Below are positions 49,928 to 59,156 of a stretch of DNA of 64,000 nt, piece after piece. The stretch's first letter is position 1. Every line of letters begins with the position of its first letter. The position numbers and the translations under genes were made by a program. The notes beneath the pieces are model-generated. The model did not search any database and had not been told where the DNA came from. It worked only from the letters and a program-made list of their open reading frames with translations. The DNA is from Polyangium sp. 15x6 (GTDB taxonomy: Bacteria; Myxococcota_A; Polyangia; Polyangiales; Polyangiaceae): positions 1-64,000 of the forward strand of contig NZ_JASBQE010000057.1 in the NCBI RefSeq assembly GCF_029960785.1, written 5' to 3'.

Positions 49928-51322
49928 TCAGGGCGCGGGGAAGCCCTGGGCGAGTTCCGCCGGGCCGACCGGCGTTCCCCAGATCTCACTCACGATCGCG
50001 CTCACGAGCTCCGGCCCGGCTTTCATCTGCATCGTTCCGAAGTCGTAGGCGACGACGCGTGGATCGAGCAGGTCCGCGAGCGCGGGCGAGGCGTACGTGA
50101 TGTCCTTGCCGTCGACCTGGGCGTCGTGGACCGTCTGGAAGAAGACCCGCAGCGCGGCGTCGTCGTAGTAGGCGAGCACCACGTCGGATTCGGTCGCGAG
50201 GGAGAGGTGCAGGTGCAGAAACCCGAGCGTTCGTGACGACGGGAAGCCGGGCTCCTGCTCCAGCGCGCCGTGGGCCAGGTGAATCGCCGCGTAGTCCACG
50301 GGCGTGCGGCGACGCCAGAAGAGCCCCCGCGCCTTGTCGCCGCACGCGGCCAGGAACGACTCCGTCTGCGCGACCGGCACCAGCGTGTCCCAGTCGTCCT
50401 GCGGGATCATCACGTCGCCGTCGAGCCCCGCGCAGAGCGCGTCGCGCCGCCATGTTCCGAATGCCGCCTCGTTTTCCGCCGGCGGGCCGCCCGTGGTCGT
50501 CTCGATGCGTCGCCGATATGCCTCGAAGAAGCCGAGCTCGTCCTTGTACGGATACACCGCGGGGAGCGTGCTCTTCCAGTAATCGTAAAAATCGACGAAA
50601 TCGGTCGGGGGATTGGCCGCGGTCACGGCGCGGATCGATTGCCCCGCGGGGCGCCTGCCGATGCCCGCGAGCGCCATGAAACCGCCCCACGAGTTCCCGT
50701 GCACGCCGATGCGCTCCGCGTCGAAATCGGCCGCGTGCGCCGCGATGTAATGGAACGGCGCGGCGGCGTCGGCGGCGTCGTCCGCGAGCGCACCGCCCGC
50801 ATAAAACCGGCCGAACGCGACGATCACGGAGTGGCCGTTCAGCAAGTGAAATGCCTCGCCCTGGATCTGCGTCTCCGCGGGCACGAAGCCGTACGCGCAG
50901 TTCTCGGTCGACGGCGGGTCGAGCGGCGCGTCCGTGTCCGGATAGAAGCTGAAGGGCCCGGCGTGCTCGGTCGCGTGGCGGGTATCGACCTCCTCGCCCG
51001 TCCAATCGATCCCCGTGTACGGCGCCATGTCGACGATGACCGGGGCCTTCGTCTTCGCGGCCGGGATCACCATCAGATACGACGTCCCGCCGTCGGATCG
51101 ATGCGCGGCGACGAGGCTGGCCTCGTAGGTCGTCATGTCCACGGTCGCGCTGCGGGGGCCGATCGTTTCGAATTCGTAGGTGATCGCGTCCGAACCGCCG
51201 CCCCCGCCCGCGCCGCCGGCGCCGGAACCGCCCGATCCCGCGGAGCCACCGGCGCCCGAGGGCTCCTTCCCCCCGCACGCCGCGAGGAGCCCGAACAAAC
51301 CGATCAAGGAAAGGAATCGCAT
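49928..51322 (-). CDS. Lipid-anchored alpha/beta hydrolase (dipeptidyl-peptidase/esterase-like)
   Basis: The 464-aa protein has a lipobox LAAC (Cys16), a Gly/Ser linker (GSAGSGGSGAGGAGGGGGS) and an alpha/beta hydrolase domain with nucleophile elbow GNSWGGF at about residue 210, a VMIPQDDWDTLVP segment that may carry the acid, and IHLAHGALEQE with the likely His. No lid is obvious. It should be a surface-attached esterase or peptidase. It diverges from the TetR-controlled operon at 51459. Confidence 0.82.
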   Translation of the reverse strand: MRFLSLIGLFGLLAACGGKEPSGAGGSAGSGGSGAGGAGGGGGSDAITYEFETIGPRSATVDMTTYEASLVAAHRSDGGTSYLMVIPAAKTKAPVIVDMAPYTGIDWTGEEVDTRHATEHAGPFSFYPDTDAPLDPPSTENCAYGFVPAETQIQGEAFHLLNGHSVIVAFGRFYAGGALADDAADAAAPFHYIAAHAADFDAERIGVHGNSWGGFMALAGIGRRPAGQSIRAVTAANPPTDFVDFYDYWKSTLPAVYPYKDELGFFEAYRRRIETTTGGPPAENEAAFGTWRRDALCAGLDGDVMIPQDDWDTLVPVAQTESFLAACGDKARGLFWRRRTPVDYAAIHLAHGALEQEPGFPSSRTLGFLHLHLSLATESDVVLAYYDDAALRVFFQTVHDAQVDGKDITYASPALADLLDPRVVAYDFGTMQMKAGPELVSAIVSEIWGTPVGPAELAQGFPAP

Positions 51323-51375
51323 GGCGCGAGCATACCGCGGGCAGGGGAGTCCGAGGTGCGCCCGGTCGCAATGCC

Positions 51376-51430
51376 TGTTGACTTCCCAGCCTGATCTCTG
51401 GTACGCAGGATCTTAACGAACGATCGTTCA
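51376..51430 (+). promoter_or_regulatory. Promoter region and TetR-type operator of the hydrolase operon
   Basis: TTGACT at 51378-51383 is a plausible -35. The perfect palindrome GAACGATCGTTC lies at 51418-51429 in the context AACGAACGATCGTTCA (51415-51430). Fourteen of these sixteen bases match the operator in front of the TetR gene at 53293-53308. It lies 29 bp before the ATG of the hydrolase gene. Confidence 0.65.
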
Positions 51431-51458
51431 GTGATCCGGATCGCGGTCGAGGTGAACG

Positions 51459-52283
51459 ATGCCGCACATCTACGTTGATGGGTGTGAGATCCAGTACGAA
51501 GTGAAGGGGCGAGGGGAGGTCGTGCTGCTCTTGCACGGCCTCGGTTCGAGCCTGCTCGATTGGGAGATGCAGGTCCCGGCGCTCGCGGAGCGATACACGG
51601 TCGTCGCCGTCGATCTGCGTGGCCACGGCCGCTCGGGGAAGCCCCCGGGTCCGTATCGGATCGCCACGTTCGCCGCCGACGTGGCCGAGCTCCTGCGACG
51701 GCTCGCGCTCGGCCCGGCCCACGTCGTCGGCTTCTCGATGGGCGGCATGATCGGCTTTCAGCTCGCCGTCGACGCGCCCTCGCTCGTCCGATCGCTCGTC
51801 GTGGTGAACAGCGCCCCGGCCTTCGTGCCGCGCACGTGGCGCGAGCACCTCGCGGTCGTGCAGCGCCTCGTCGCTTTGCGCTTGCTCGGCGTGCGAGGGT
51901 TTGCCCGGAAGATCGCCGCCATGAACTTCCCGCGCTCGGACCAGGAGGCGCTGCGCCAGAAGCTCGCCGCGCGCCTCGGGCAGAACGACGAGGCCGCGTA
52001 TCTCGCCGCGACCAAGGCGATCCTCGGCTGGAGCGTGGCCGAGCGGATCGGCACGATCCGGTGCCCGGTCCTCGTCGTCACGGGAGACAAGGACTACACC
52101 CCGGTCGCGGCGAAGGAGGCCTACGCCGCCCGGATTCCGCGTGGCCGCGTGGCCGTCGTCGCCGACTCGCGGCATTGCACACCGATCGATCAACCGGAAG
52201 CGTTCAACCGGCTCTTGCTCGATTTTCTGGAGGAGCAGGCGACGGCGCCGGCAGAACACGAGGAGGTTTGTCATGGTGCGTGA
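51459..52283 (+). CDS. Alpha/beta hydrolase of TetR-controlled operon
   Basis: The 274-aa protein has LLLHGLGSSLLDW (oxyanion HG), DLRGHGRSGKP, nucleophile elbow GFSMGG at about 92-97, acid in VTGDKDYTP and His in SRHCTPIDQ. No signal peptide. Typical of 3-oxoadipate enol-lactonase/haloperoxidase-like hydrolases. It overlaps the next gene by 11 bp, so both are co-translated. The operator upstream suggests repression by the TetR protein encoded at 53321. Confidence 0.9.
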   Translation: MPHIYVDGCEIQYEVKGRGEVVLLLHGLGSSLLDWEMQVPALAERYTVVAVDLRGHGRSGKPPGPYRIATFAADVAELLRRLALGPAHVVGFSMGGMIGFQLAVDAPSLVRSLVVVNSAPAFVPRTWREHLAVVQRLVALRLLGVRGFARKIAAMNFPRSDQEALRQKLAARLGQNDEAAYLAATKAILGWSVAERIGTIRCPVLVVTGDKDYTPVAAKEAYAARIPRGRVAVVADSRHCTPIDQPEAFNRLLLDFLEEQATAPAEHEEVCHGA

Positions 52284-53274
52284 AGTTTTCCGTTTCTTGA
52301 TGCCGCTCGTCGTCCTCGCCGGCGGATGCAACATCAACATCGAGCCGCCCGGCGAAGGCTCCGAGGCCTCGAGCTCCAGCAGCAGCGTCGGCGCAGGCGG
52401 GGGAAGCGGCGGCGTCGGCGGAAGCGGAGGCGGCGGTGTCGGGGGAAGCGGCGTCGGCGGAAGCGGCGGCGTCGGCGGAAGCGGCGGTTCCGCGGGCGCG
52501 GGCGGCGGCGCCGAATCGCGCTGTACGGTCTCGCCGCAAGAGGTCGCGTGTCCTTACGAGACCCAGAGCATCCCGGCGCAATCGGGGATTCTGCGGGACG
52601 TCGCCTGGCAGGTGCCGCTCGGGACGCCGCCCGCGAAGGGGTTTCCCGTCGTGCTCCTGTTCCAGGGCTCGTTTTATGGTCCCCCGAAGATGTTCAAGGG
52701 CGCCGTGGACGGCCCCCACGGGGTCTATCACCTGGCGCTCACCATCAAGGGGCTCCTCGACGCGGGTTATGCCGTGCTCGCTCCGGAGGCGCATGCGGAG
52801 GGCTCGACGTTCTGGGACACGAACGTCCCTCCATATTCGATCGCCTGGTCGACCGCGCCGGACCACGACTTCATGCTCTCGATCTTCGATTCGATCGCCG
52901 CGGGCTCGTTCGGCCCGCTCGACAGCGCGCGCATGTACGCGACGGGGATCTCGAGCGGCGGCTACATGACGAGCCGGATGGCCGTGAGCTACCAGGGGAA
53001 GTTCCGCGCGCTCGCGATCCACTCCGGGTCCTACGCGACGTGCAGCGGCCCGCTTTGCGTCCTGCCCGACGCGCTGCCGGCGGATCACCCGCCGACGCTC
53101 TTCCTCCACGGAGAGGCCGATCTCGTCGTCCCCATCGGCACGATGGAGAAGTACAACGCGCGCCTCGTCACGGAGGGCAAGGAGACGCGCGTCGTCACCG
53201 AGCCGGGCGTGGGGCACGATTGGCTCGCGGCCGGTCCCGAAGAGGTCGTCGCCTGGTTCGATGCGCATCCCTGA
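52273..53274 (+). CDS. Lipid-anchored PHB depolymerase-type esterase
   Basis: The 333-aa protein has a lipobox LAGGC (Cys19), a Ser/Gly linker (SVGAGGGSGGVGGSGGGG and similar) to about 80, and an esterase domain with nucleophile elbow GISSGGYMTS at about residue 227, acid in HGEADLVVPI and His in GVGHDW, as in the Esterase_PHB group. AGGAGG 6 nt upstream decides the ATG at 52273. It would act on polyesters or aryl esters at the surface. It is second in the TetR-linked operon. Confidence 0.85.
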   Translation: MVREVFRFLMPLVVLAGGCNINIEPPGEGSEASSSSSSVGAGGGSGGVGGSGGGGVGGSGVGGSGGVGGSGGSAGAGGGAESRCTVSPQEVACPYETQSIPAQSGILRDVAWQVPLGTPPAKGFPVVLLFQGSFYGPPKMFKGAVDGPHGVYHLALTIKGLLDAGYAVLAPEAHAEGSTFWDTNVPPYSIAWSTAPDHDFMLSIFDSIAAGSFGPLDSARMYATGISSGGYMTSRMAVSYQGKFRALAIHSGSYATCSGPLCVLPDALPADHPPTLFLHGEADLVVPIGTMEKYNARLVTEGKETRVVTEPGVGHDWLAAGPEEVVAWFDAHP

Positions 53275-53284
53275 GGCGAACCCG

Positions 53285-53314
53285 TTGACAGAAACGAACG
53301 TTCGTTCCGACAAT
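53285..53314 (+). promoter_or_regulatory. Promoter of the TetR gene with operator between -35 and -10
   Basis: TTGACA (53285-53290), 18-bp spacer, GACAAT (53309-53314), and the 14-bp perfect palindrome AACGAACGTTCGTT at 53293-53306 occupying the spacer. The ATG follows 7 bp after the -10, so the mRNA is probably leaderless or has a very short leader. Binding here would block the polymerase, giving autorepression. Confidence 0.75.
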
Positions 53315-53320
53315 CGGCCC

Positions 53321-53980
53321 ATGAGCTCCCTCAGGGCCTCTCGTTTGCGGGCTGCAAAGGCGACCCTCCCTCCGTCCTCCGTGCCCGACGGCACGCGGCG
53401 GCGCATCCTGGAGGTCGCCTTGCAGCTCTTCGCGAACGAGGGCTTCCACGGCACCTCGGTCCGCGACGTGGCGAAGGCGCTGGATCTGCAGCCGAGCGCG
53501 CTCTACGCACACTTTCCCTCGAAGGACCACGTCCTCGCGGAGCTCGTCCGCGTGGGCCACGAGGTGCACGCATCCGGCCTGCGGGCGGCGCTGGCCGGCG
53601 CGTGCGACGATCCCATCGATCAAATCTGCGCGCTCGTCCGGGCCCACACCCTCGTGCACGCGTGTTATCCGCACCTGGCCGTGGTGGTCAATGAGGAAAT
53701 CTACGCCCTGACCGCCGATCTCGCCGCGCCGGCGCTCGCGATTCGCGCGCAATCGATGGCGCTCCTCCACGGGGTCCTCGAGCGCGGGGTGGCGATGGGG
53801 CGGTTTTCCGTGCCCGACAAGGCGGCGACCGCCGCGGCGCTCTCCGCGATCGGCGTGCGGATCCCGTATTGGTACGAGCCGACCGAGGCGCTCTCGCTCG
53901 ACGCGCTCGCCGACGTACATGTCGAACTCTCGCTTCGAATGTTGCGCGCCTACAGGAGCCCTGACGGACGGAGGGCCTGA
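53321..53980 (+). CDS. TetR-family transcriptional repressor
   Basis: The 219-aa protein has a TetR HTH at about 25-72 (TRRRILEVALQLFANEGFHG, SVRDVAKALDLQPSALYAHF) and a helical effector-binding domain. The matched palindromes in front of its own gene and of the 51459 operon indicate autoregulation and control of the two hydrolases. The natural ligand may be a fatty acid, polyester fragment or similar; unknown. It follows the esterase gene after 46 bp. Confidence 0.93.
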   Translation: MSSLRASRLRAAKATLPPSSVPDGTRRRILEVALQLFANEGFHGTSVRDVAKALDLQPSALYAHFPSKDHVLAELVRVGHEVHASGLRAALAGACDDPIDQICALVRAHTLVHACYPHLAVVVNEEIYALTADLAAPALAIRAQSMALLHGVLERGVAMGRFSVPDKAATAAALSAIGVRIPYWYEPTEALSLDALADVHVELSLRMLRAYRSPDGRRA

Positions 53981-54042
53981 CGGACGCGCGTCGAATTCGA
54001 GGGGAACGACGGCGAAAGCCAGCAAAGAGGACACCGGTTTCC

Positions 54043-55932
54043 ATGAACGGCGAACGATTGCTTGTCGGGCCGTGGCCGCGCCACGCCCTCTTCCTTACCA
54101 TGTGCTTGACGATCGCGGGCTGCGGCGGTGAAACCCCGTCCGCGCCTTTCATCGCCCCGGCCGAGGAGGCGCAGGAGGCGGATTTCCCGGTGGGGATCGA
54201 TTCGCTCGTCGCCACGCAGCAGGCGAAGCTCCTGGCGAGCGACGGGGCCATGAACAACCGTATGGGCGGCGTGGTCGCGCTCGCGGGGGACACGGCGCTC
54301 GTGGGGGGCTACGGCGGTGCAAACGCGGCCTACGTGTTCGTGCGGAGCGGCGGCGTCTGGACCGAGCAGGCGAAGCTCGTGGCGAACGACGGCACGGGGG
54401 TCGATCAATTCGGCAGCGCGGTCGCGCTCGTGGGGGACATGGCGCTCGTGGGCGCCCTCGGCAAGGGCCCCGGCGCAGCGTACGTGTTCGTGCGGAATGC
54501 GGGCGTCTGGACCCAGCAGGCGAAGCTCGTCGCGAGCGACGGGACGACGGGTGATTCGTTTGGCAATCACGTCGCGCTGTCGGAGGACACGGCGCTCGTG
54601 GGGGCGTTCGGGGACGACCCCAAGGGCGGAAACAGTGGCTCGGCCTACGTGTTCGTGCGGAATGGGGGCGCCTGGACCCAGCAGGCGAAGCTCGTGGCGA
54701 GCGACGGGGCCATGCAGGACTATTTCGGCGATTCGGTCGCGCTGTCGGGGGACACGGCGCTCGTGGGCGCGCTCGGCGACGACGACAAGGGATCGTACTC
54801 CGGCTCGGCCTACGTGTTCACGCGGAGCGGCGGCGTCTGGACCGAGCAGGCGAAGCTCCTGGCGAACGACGGGGCGGCGAACGATGCATTCGGCGATTCG
54901 GTCGCGCTGTCGGGGGACACGGCGCTCGTGGGCGCATATGGGGACGATGACAAGGGCATGGATTCCGGCGCGGCGTACGTGTTCGTGCGGAATGGGGCGA
55001 CGTGGGCGCCGCAGGGGAAGCTCGTGGCCCAGGACGGGGCGGCTGGGGACCAGTTCGGCGCGTCCGTCGCGCTGTCGGGGGAAACGGCGCTCGTGGGGGC
55101 GTACCTCGACAGCGACCAGGGCGCGGAGGCCGGCTCGGCCTACGTGTTCGTGCGGAGCGGCGGGGCGTGGGTCGAGGAGGCGAAGCTCCTCGTGCAGGGC
55201 GGGGCGGGGGACCAGCTTGCTTCGTCGGTCGCGCTTTCGGGAAATACGGCGCTCCTCGGAGCGCCCAGCGACGCGGACAAAGGCCAGAATGCCGGCGCTG
55301 CATACACGTTCGTCCTGGCGTCGAGCCTGGGGGATGCGTGTGCGGCCGCGGCGGAATGCGCGAGCGGCTTCTGCGTGGACGGCGTCTGCTGCGACACGGC
55401 GTGCGGCGGAGGCGCGACCGGCGATTGCCAGGCGTGTAGCGTCGCGGCGGGAGCGGCGATGGACGGGACGTGCGCGCCGCTGTCGGCCGGTGTCGAATGT
55501 CGTGCTTCCGCAGGCGTGTGCGACGTGGCCGAGGCGTGTGACGGGCAAACCGTGGCGTGTCCCGCGGACGGTTTCGTGGTGGATGGAACGCCCTGCGCGG
55601 ACGGCGTGTGTGAAGCCGGCGCGTGCATGACCGGTATGGGCGGCATGGGCGGCGCTGGTGGTATGGGCGGCGCGGGCGGTGCCGGTGGCATGGGCGGCGC
55701 CGGTGGCGCCGGTGGCGCAGGCGGCGCAGGCGGTATGGGTGGCACCGGCGGCGCAGGCGGTGCGGGCGGCGCAGGCGGCGCAGGCGGCGCAGGCGGCGCA
55801 GGCGGCGGCCAAACCTCCGAGGAGGGCGGCTGTGGATGCCGAACCTCCCCGCAGACGGGAAGCGCCCCCGCGCTCTCCATGCTCGCGCTCGGGCTCCTCC
55901 TTGCCTCGCGGAGGCGCGTCCGGCGCGCGTGA
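54043..55932 (+). CDS. FG-GAP repeat surface protein with MYXO-CTERM-like tail
   Basis: The 629-aa protein has a signal/lipobox region (IAGC near residue 28), then about seven repeats of 55-60 residues, each with a variant of FGDSVALSGDTALVGA.GDD.KG and AYVFVR..G.W..QAKL, an integrin-alpha-like FG-GAP propeller. A Cys-rich EGF-like block (SGFCVDGVCCDTACGGG) follows, then a Gly/Ala repeat (GGAGGMGGAGGAGG), and finally GCGC, a hydrophobic helix (LSMLALGLLLA) and SRRRVRRA, the pattern of a MYXO-CTERM sorting signal. It should be displayed on the surface. Confidence 0.88.
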   Translation: MNGERLLVGPWPRHALFLTMCLTIAGCGGETPSAPFIAPAEEAQEADFPVGIDSLVATQQAKLLASDGAMNNRMGGVVALAGDTALVGGYGGANAAYVFVRSGGVWTEQAKLVANDGTGVDQFGSAVALVGDMALVGALGKGPGAAYVFVRNAGVWTQQAKLVASDGTTGDSFGNHVALSEDTALVGAFGDDPKGGNSGSAYVFVRNGGAWTQQAKLVASDGAMQDYFGDSVALSGDTALVGALGDDDKGSYSGSAYVFTRSGGVWTEQAKLLANDGAANDAFGDSVALSGDTALVGAYGDDDKGMDSGAAYVFVRNGATWAPQGKLVAQDGAAGDQFGASVALSGETALVGAYLDSDQGAEAGSAYVFVRSGGAWVEEAKLLVQGGAGDQLASSVALSGNTALLGAPSDADKGQNAGAAYTFVLASSLGDACAAAAECASGFCVDGVCCDTACGGGATGDCQACSVAAGAAMDGTCAPLSAGVECRASAGVCDVAEACDGQTVACPADGFVVDGTPCADGVCEAGACMTGMGGMGGAGGMGGAGGAGGMGGAGGAGGAGGAGGMGGTGGAGGAGGAGGAGGAGGAGGGQTSEEGGCGCRTSPQTGSAPALSMLALGLLLASRRRVRRA

Positions 55933-55952
55933 CGCGCCTGCCCCTCGGCTCG

Positions 55953-56900
55953 TCAGCTCCCGTCCTCGCCCCGGGCGAATCGCTCGATCGCCCGCACCTC
56001 GTCTGCCGGCAGAAACGGTAAAACCTCTTCCACCGCGCCCGGCTGCATCGGCGCCGCGCCGAGCCGGAGCGCCGCCGCCTTGCCCACGGCCGCGACGAAC
56101 GGGCTCGGGCTCATGCAGAGCGTGAGCACCTCCGAAAGCAGCTCCCGCGTTCCCAGCATGGCCGCGAGCATCGCGGCGAGCGGCCCCTCGTCCACGGCGC
56201 GCCGATGCCCCACGAGCGCGCCCCGCAGGATGGACGCCGTCTCGTGCCCCGGCGTCCGCGACGCCACCCCTCGATACCCCGCCGCTGGCATTCCGAGCTG
56301 CGCCGCTCCATCCGGCGACTCCAGCATCCGCCGCGCCCGGCCCCAAAGCTCCGCGAACGTCGCCCGCGTTCCTTCGATCGACACCGCGCCGTCGAGATCC
56401 AGCGCCACGGGCCGCTCCGCCGCCGCGACGTACCCCGGGAAAGCCACGGGCAGCACCGTGATGGGCGCCGAAGCGGGACAAACCGCGCGATACGTCCGGC
56501 GGCCGACCTCCACGAAAAACATCTCCACGGACCCCTCGCTCATCGCGATCGTGCGGTGCCGGATCTGCGAGATCCGCGGCCACGGGAGGACCTTCTGTTT
56601 GCCCTCGGGATCCAGCACGAACCCCCACGGCTCGATCCGCATGGCCACGCGGCGGCCGAACGGGCTCAGATCTTTGGCGATGACCACGCCTCGAAGGGCC
56701 CCGATGAGCGGGAGGCCGAACGCGTACCAGGCACTGCCTTTGCTGACGGCGTAAATCCCCGCGCTCGCGCCCGCGAGGACCACCGTATTCACGGCGGCCT
56801 GGATCCACGGCCCCGCCCCGGGACCCGGCTCGAGCTCCACGTGGCGCAGCTCGTCGATGACGACCACGCGAGGCTCGGGGCGGGCAAGCGGCTTGGTCAT
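55953..56900 (-). CDS. Membrane protein of unknown function
   Basis: The 315-aa protein (start MTKPLARPEPRVVVID) has two N-terminal hydrophobic segments (IQAAVNTVVLAGASAGIYAV; WYAFGLPLIGALRGVV) and then a PH-like domain (GFVLDPEGKQKVLPWPRISQI) and a helical C-terminus with charged residues. It overlaps the NHL-like lipoprotein gene by 4 bp (ATGA), so both are translationally coupled. Function unknown. Confidence 0.75.
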   Translation of the reverse strand: MTKPLARPEPRVVVIDELRHVELEPGPGAGPWIQAAVNTVVLAGASAGIYAVSKGSAWYAFGLPLIGALRGVVIAKDLSPFGRRVAMRIEPWGFVLDPEGKQKVLPWPRISQIRHRTIAMSEGSVEMFFVEVGRRTYRAVCPASAPITVLPVAFPGYVAAAERPVALDLDGAVSIEGTRATFAELWGRARRMLESPDGAAQLGMPAAGYRGVASRTPGHETASILRGALVGHRRAVDEGPLAAMLAAMLGTRELLSEVLTLCMSPSPFVAAVGKAAALRLGAAPMQPGAVEEVLPFLPADEVRAIERFARGEDGS

Positions 56901-57988
56901 TGGCAATCGTATTTCTGGTAGCTCACGCCCTGCTCGGTCCGCACCGAATACACGACGCCGCCCTCGTCGAGCACCGCCATGTCGCGGAACGTCTCCTCGG
57001 GCATCGTATTCACGGGAAGGACCGCCGTTCCCGTCGGAATGCCCTTGAGCGGCTCGTGGCAAGACAGGACCACGGACTCCTGGTCGTTCTGCACGAGGAG
57101 CGTGGCCAGATAAATGGTCCCCGTCTTGTCCGTGTCGAGCAGCAAGATCCCGCGGATCTCGCTCCCTTGCCGGATCTCGCGCGTGTACCGGTGCTGCATC
57201 GTCGACCGATCGACCGACGAGATGTACATCCGCCCGGCCTCGGGCTCGATGATCCCGGCTTTGATGTAGCTCAGCCCGTCGCGCGTCGGCCGTCCCGGGA
57301 CCTCGGTGCGATCCGCCGCCTGCCCGTCGGTCGTCCCGATTCGCAGGAGCGGGCCGTGTTCCTTTTCGACGTACACGTCCTTGCCGTCGACGAACACCCC
57401 CGTGACGAACCCGAGCTCGTCGAGCCCCTCGCCCTCGAGCGGCACCTCGCCGAGCACGCCGCCCTTCTCGTCGTACATCACGATCGATTTGCTGTTGTAT
57501 CGATCCAGCACCGCGACCTTGCCGTCGTCGGTCACGGCCATGTCCTGCGCCGCTTCTTGCTGTTTCAGCGGGATCACGGATTCGGGTTTGCCGTCCGGCC
57601 CGATACGCACGACCCGGCCATTGACCTGATCGAGCACGAACATGTTGCCCTTGGCATCCATCGCCAGGCTCATCGGCGCCTCGGGGTTCGCCTCGTCCGG
57701 GCGCGACCGGCCGAGCTCATTCATCCGACTCCCGCCCCACGTCGCCGAGAACAGGACTTCCGGCCCCTTCTCGGGCGACGGTGCCGACGCGTCCACCACG
57801 ATGGTCACCGCCGAGCCCGTGGGCCGCGGCGCGTCGTCCGGCGAGGACCCCGACGCGGGCTTCTCGCCGTTCGGGTTCGCCGGCCGCGCCTCCTTCGACG
57901 TCCCGTCACCGGAGCACCCGCGCGCCACCACCACACCCGCGGCGGCCGCGGCAAGGACGGCCACGAGCGCCACCACCTTCTTGCGCAT
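56897..57988 (-). CDS. NHL-type beta-propeller envelope protein
   Basis: The 363-aa protein has a signal-like N-terminus (MRKKVVALVAVLAAAAAGVV) with a Cys in the position ARGC near residue 25, a disordered linker to about 70, and propeller-like repeats: MSLAMDAKGNMFVLDQVNGR, DMAVTDDGKVAVLDRYNSK, FVTGVFVDGKDVYVEKEH. Such folds bind peptides or glycans. It is transcribed with the membrane protein gene downstream. It diverges from the SH3-NlpC gene. Confidence 0.8.
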   Translation of the reverse strand: MRKKVVALVAVLAAAAAGVVVARGCSGDGTSKEARPANPNGEKPASGSSPDDAPRPTGSAVTIVVDASAPSPEKGPEVLFSATWGGSRMNELGRSRPDEANPEAPMSLAMDAKGNMFVLDQVNGRVVRIGPDGKPESVIPLKQQEAAQDMAVTDDGKVAVLDRYNSKSIVMYDEKGGVLGEVPLEGEGLDELGFVTGVFVDGKDVYVEKEHGPLLRIGTTDGQAADRTEVPGRPTRDGLSYIKAGIIEPEAGRMYISSVDRSTMQHRYTREIRQGSEIRGILLLDTDKTGTIYLATLLVQNDQESVVLSCHEPLKGIPTGTAVLPVNTMPEETFRDMAVLDEGGVVYSVRTEQGVSYQKYDCQ

Positions 57989-58273
57989 GGGCCCGTTCTA
58001 CCAGAGCCGCACACGCAAGGAAAAGCCCGCGCCAAACACCGGGCTGGATAAACAAAGATCCACCCGGTGGGGGAAGATGGATCCAACCCTGGAATGCGAG
58101 GGTCGCCGCACGGAATCCCAAGTCGGCTTACCTCGTCTCGATCGGTTCCATCGTCGCCGAAGTTTTCTCGCTCGGTTGTGGCATTGGTCGCGGAACACCC
58201 TTGCGCGAGGCCATGGACGCGTCTGGCACGGGGCTTGTACGATGGCCTTTCCACGTCCAGGAGCCAAAGCCCA

Positions 58274-59140
58274 ATGAAGACCAACGCTCGCCGCATGTCG
58301 CTGTCGATTGCAGCCGCCGCCATCGCCCTTGGAATGGGCATGCTTCCCGCATGCTCCGGGGACGACTCGTCCGAGGAGCTCATCGGCGCCAACGAGGATC
58401 TCGGCTCGACCAGCGAGGGCGTGGCCGGCACGATCTCCGTCGGCACGACGCTCAAATCGACGACGGACGTCAATCTCCGCACCGGCCCCGGGACGAGCTA
58501 CTCGGTCCTCCACGTCGTGCCCACGGGCGCGAAGGTCACGGTCGAGGCCGCCGACCCGAAGAACGGGTTTTACAAGATCAAGCACGACGGCACGGTCGGC
58601 TGGAGCTCCGGCAAGTATTACGCGACGGTCTCCTCGGGCGGCGGCGGCTCGAGCGACCTGAGCGCCGCGCAGCAGGGCGCGATCAACCGCGGCAAGTCGG
58701 TGAAGGGCTTTTCGTACTGGTGGGGCCACGGCCGCTGGAAGTCGGATGGGCCGACCTCGTCGACGAAGGGCTCCTGCTCCGGGAGCTGCCCGAGCTGCTC
58801 GCACAGCGGCTCCTACGGCGCGGACTGCTCGGGCTTCGTTGCCAAGGCGTGGAAGGTCCCCTCGTCGAACGACGACGTCGCGGTCGACTCGCACCCCTAT
58901 GGCACGATCCATTTCGTGAAGGATTCGTCGAACTGGAAGACGGTCTCGCGCTCGAACGTGAAGCCCGCCGACGCCCTGGTCTACAACTCGGGCGGCGCCG
59001 GCCACATCATCCTCTTCGAGAAGGGCGACGGCTGGGGCTCGATGTACGCCTACGAGTGCAAGGGCTGCTCCGCCGGCTGCGTCTACGGCCTGCGCACGGC
59101 CTCCTCGTCGTACAAGGCGATCCGCCGCGCCGGCTGGTGA
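58274..59140 (+). CDS. Secreted SH3-NlpC/P60-type peptidoglycan hydrolase
   Basis: The 288-aa protein has a signal/lipobox region (LPAC near 27), a bacterial SH3 domain (TDVNLRTGPGTSYSVLHVVP) at about 60-120, and an NlpC/P60-like domain with Cys185 in ADCSGFV and His in GAGHIILFE; extra Cys (CSGSCPSC, CKGCSAGC) suggest disulfides. Such enzymes cut D-Glu-mDAP bonds in peptides. It could act on its own wall or on prey. A full dispersed hairpin element follows its stop by 16 bp. Confidence 0.85.
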   Translation: MKTNARRMSLSIAAAAIALGMGMLPACSGDDSSEELIGANEDLGSTSEGVAGTISVGTTLKSTTDVNLRTGPGTSYSVLHVVPTGAKVTVEAADPKNGFYKIKHDGTVGWSSGKYYATVSSGGGGSSDLSAAQQGAINRGKSVKGFSYWWGHGRWKSDGPTSSTKGSCSGSCPSCSHSGSYGADCSGFVAKAWKVPSSNDDVAVDSHPYGTIHFVKDSSNWKTVSRSNVKPADALVYNSGGAGHIILFEKGDGWGSMYAYECKGCSAGCVYGLRTASSSYKAIRRAGW

Positions 59141-59156
59141 CCTGTCTCATCGGGGA

